A program made the position numbers and the translations under genes. Shown one piece after another: positions 5,227 through 6,282 of a stretch of 6,282 nucleotides of DNA. Source of the DNA: Bacillota bacterium (GTDB lineage: Bacteria; Bacillota; Clostridia; Lachnospirales; Lachnospiraceae); the NCBI GenBank assembly GCA_023458855.1, contig JAEWWQ010000456.1, positions 1 to 6,282 of the forward strand, given 5' to 3'. The notes below the pieces were generated by a model. That model worked only from the letters and a program-made list of their open reading frames with translations. It was not told the DNA's origin and ran no database searches. The stretch's first letter is position 1. Every line of letters begins with the position of its first letter.

Positions 5227-6282
5227 ATGTCAAATATGCATAGTAAAAAAACACTTAGAAGTCTTTTCTTTAAAAATCTGATAATAGTATTCTTAATTCC
5301 ATTTACCTGTATACTCTTAGTCATCTGTCTGTATATTTACAATCAGACAAAACAGGAAAATACAAAACATGGAAAGATGTACGCCTCCATGCTCAGTAAA
5401 GAAATTGAAGAGAAACTTGAGAAATATAAAGCAGTTGTGGATATGGCAGCAGCCAGGCAGGAGGTAGAATCTCTCGATTACACGCAGGCGGAACCTTACT
5501 TACAGAATCTCATTGCAATAAAAGGAAAAGAAGAATGGTCTCATTTTATTATAACCAATGCAAATGGTACGGAACAGGCTCATTCGGAAGGAAAAATGGG
5601 ACATGGGATTTCATTGCGCTTTGATGAAGCCTATCAGAAGCCTTGGGAAGAAGAGACAACAGTAGTCTGTGAGCCGGTCATTTCAAAAAGTACGGGAAGA
5701 GCGGTCATAGGAATTGCCACGCCGATCTATTCTAATTATAAAAAATCTGGTGTCTTTATCGGTTACATATGGCTGGAAAGCATTGCGGATTATCTGAATG
5801 ATTATCAATATACGGACCATAGTTATGCCTTTATGATGAATGCGGATGGAACGATATCTGCCCATCCAGATGCAACTCAGGTTCTTAACAGCAAATGGGA
5901 TAAAAATCTGGAACAGACAGGATATTCCTACACCTACTGTCAAATAGAAGGAACGGACCTTACTCTTTGTGTTGTTTCTCCGGACAGAGAATCATTTTCC
6001 CTGCTTTTTGGTATTTTAAAAGTATTGCTGGTATCTTTTACAGCGATGTTACTATCTGGATTTGCCGGATCTCTTTATATGTCTCGCAAGACAGCCTCTT
6101 TGATTCTGTGGATCAGAGAACAGCTTCAGACACTGTCAGAGGGAAACATTCATATCAATAAAAAGAAACTGGCTTATGAGAAGGCAATAGAAATCAGGGA
6201 AATGAAAGAGAAAACATTCCTGCTGGCAGAAACTTTAAAAAACATCATGGATCAACTGGAGGACGGGTCAAAAGAACTGCAT
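5227..6282 (+). CDS. Membrane receptor with double-Cache sensor, 3' end outside window
   Basis: The frame stays open from ATG 5227 to the last base (352 codons, no stop), so this is the N-terminal part of a larger protein. A positively charged start (KK, R, K) leads into TM1 (about 17-38). Residues about 40-250 form an extracellular sensor of the double-Cache type. FIITNANGTEQAHSEG (107-122), EPVISKSTGRAVIGIATPIY (149-168) and YAFMMNADGTISAHPD (200-215) are its characteristic strands. TM2 is about 257-284, followed by a HAMP-like helical linker (about 285-345). This layout fits a methyl-accepting chemotaxis protein, a GGDEF/EAL protein or a histidine kinase; the output domain is not visible. 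The R-x-W-Y amino-acid-binding motif of Cache receptors is not evident around 131-140, so an amino-acid ligand is not supported. The neighbouring HD-GYP gene makes a cyclic di-GMP link plausible but unproven. Confidence 0.85.
   Translation, partial: MSNMHSKKTLRSLFFKNLIIVFLIPFTCILLVICLYIYNQTKQENTKHGKMYASMLSKEIEEKLEKYKAVVDMAAARQEVESLDYTQAEPYLQNLIAIKGKEEWSHFIITNANGTEQAHSEGKMGHGISLRFDEAYQKPWEEETTVVCEPVISKSTGRAVIGIATPIYSNYKKSGVFIGYIWLESIADYLNDYQYTDHSYAFMMNADGTISAHPDATQVLNSKWDKNLEQTGYSYTYCQIEGTDLTLCVVSPDRESFSLLFGILKVLLVSFTAMLLSGFAGSLYMSRKTASLILWIREQLQTLSEGNIHINKKKLAYEKAIEIREMKEKTFLLAETLKNIMDQLEDGSKELH

Noticed and set aside
5683..6161. Minus-strand frame 5683-5943 and plus-strand frame 5967-6161
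   Set aside because: Both are shadows of the Cache receptor, whose own frame is open from 5227 to the window end and encodes recognisable sensor motifs and two membrane segments.

Overview
The window looks like a low-GC Clostridia chromosome, most likely Lachnospiraceae-type. The grounds are AT-rich codon use and spacers, AGGAG-type ribosome binding sites, and the kinds of families present. This is an inference from composition and family content, not a database match. All six genes read on the + strand. The first is cut by the left edge and the last by the right edge. I see no tRNA, rRNA, CRISPR array, transposase or phage gene.

Region 1 (1-1878) is a two-gene redox operon. It holds the C-terminal three quarters of an aldo/keto reductase, resembling E. 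coli YdhF, and 15 bases later a complete iron-containing alcohol dehydrogenase. Both are predicted NAD(P)H-dependent carbonyl/alcohol oxidoreductases. Their physiological substrates cannot be read from the sequence.

Region 2 (1879-2151) is the only sizeable gap, 273 bases. It holds a cluster of palindromes, a promoter-like pair with a perfect TATAAT and 17-base spacing, and, touching that -10 box, a 21-bp imperfect inverted repeat. The repeat is either the terminator of the redox operon or a regulatory element of the next operon.

Region 3 (2152-3981) is a pair of acyltransferase-fold proteins. The first is a soluble DUF2156 protein related to the C-terminal domain of phosphatidylglycerol lysyltransferases. 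The second is a GNAT N-acetyltransferase whose N-terminal part carries a tandem 13-residue duplication. They are 42 bases apart with no terminator between them and are probably co-transcribed.

Region 4 (4068-6282) is signalling. It contains an HD-GYP protein with a complete catalytic set, predicted to hydrolyse cyclic di-GMP. It is followed by the sensor half of a membrane receptor: TM1, an extracellular double-Cache-like region, TM2 and a HAMP-like linker. The receptor's output domain lies beyond the right edge, so it could be a chemotaxis receptor, a GGDEF/EAL protein or a kinase.

Overall this reads as ordinary chromosomal content from a gut- or soil-type anaerobe. The parts most worth a second look are the palindrome-rich spacer, the duplicated segment in the GNAT protein, and the uncharacterised DUF2156/GNAT pair.
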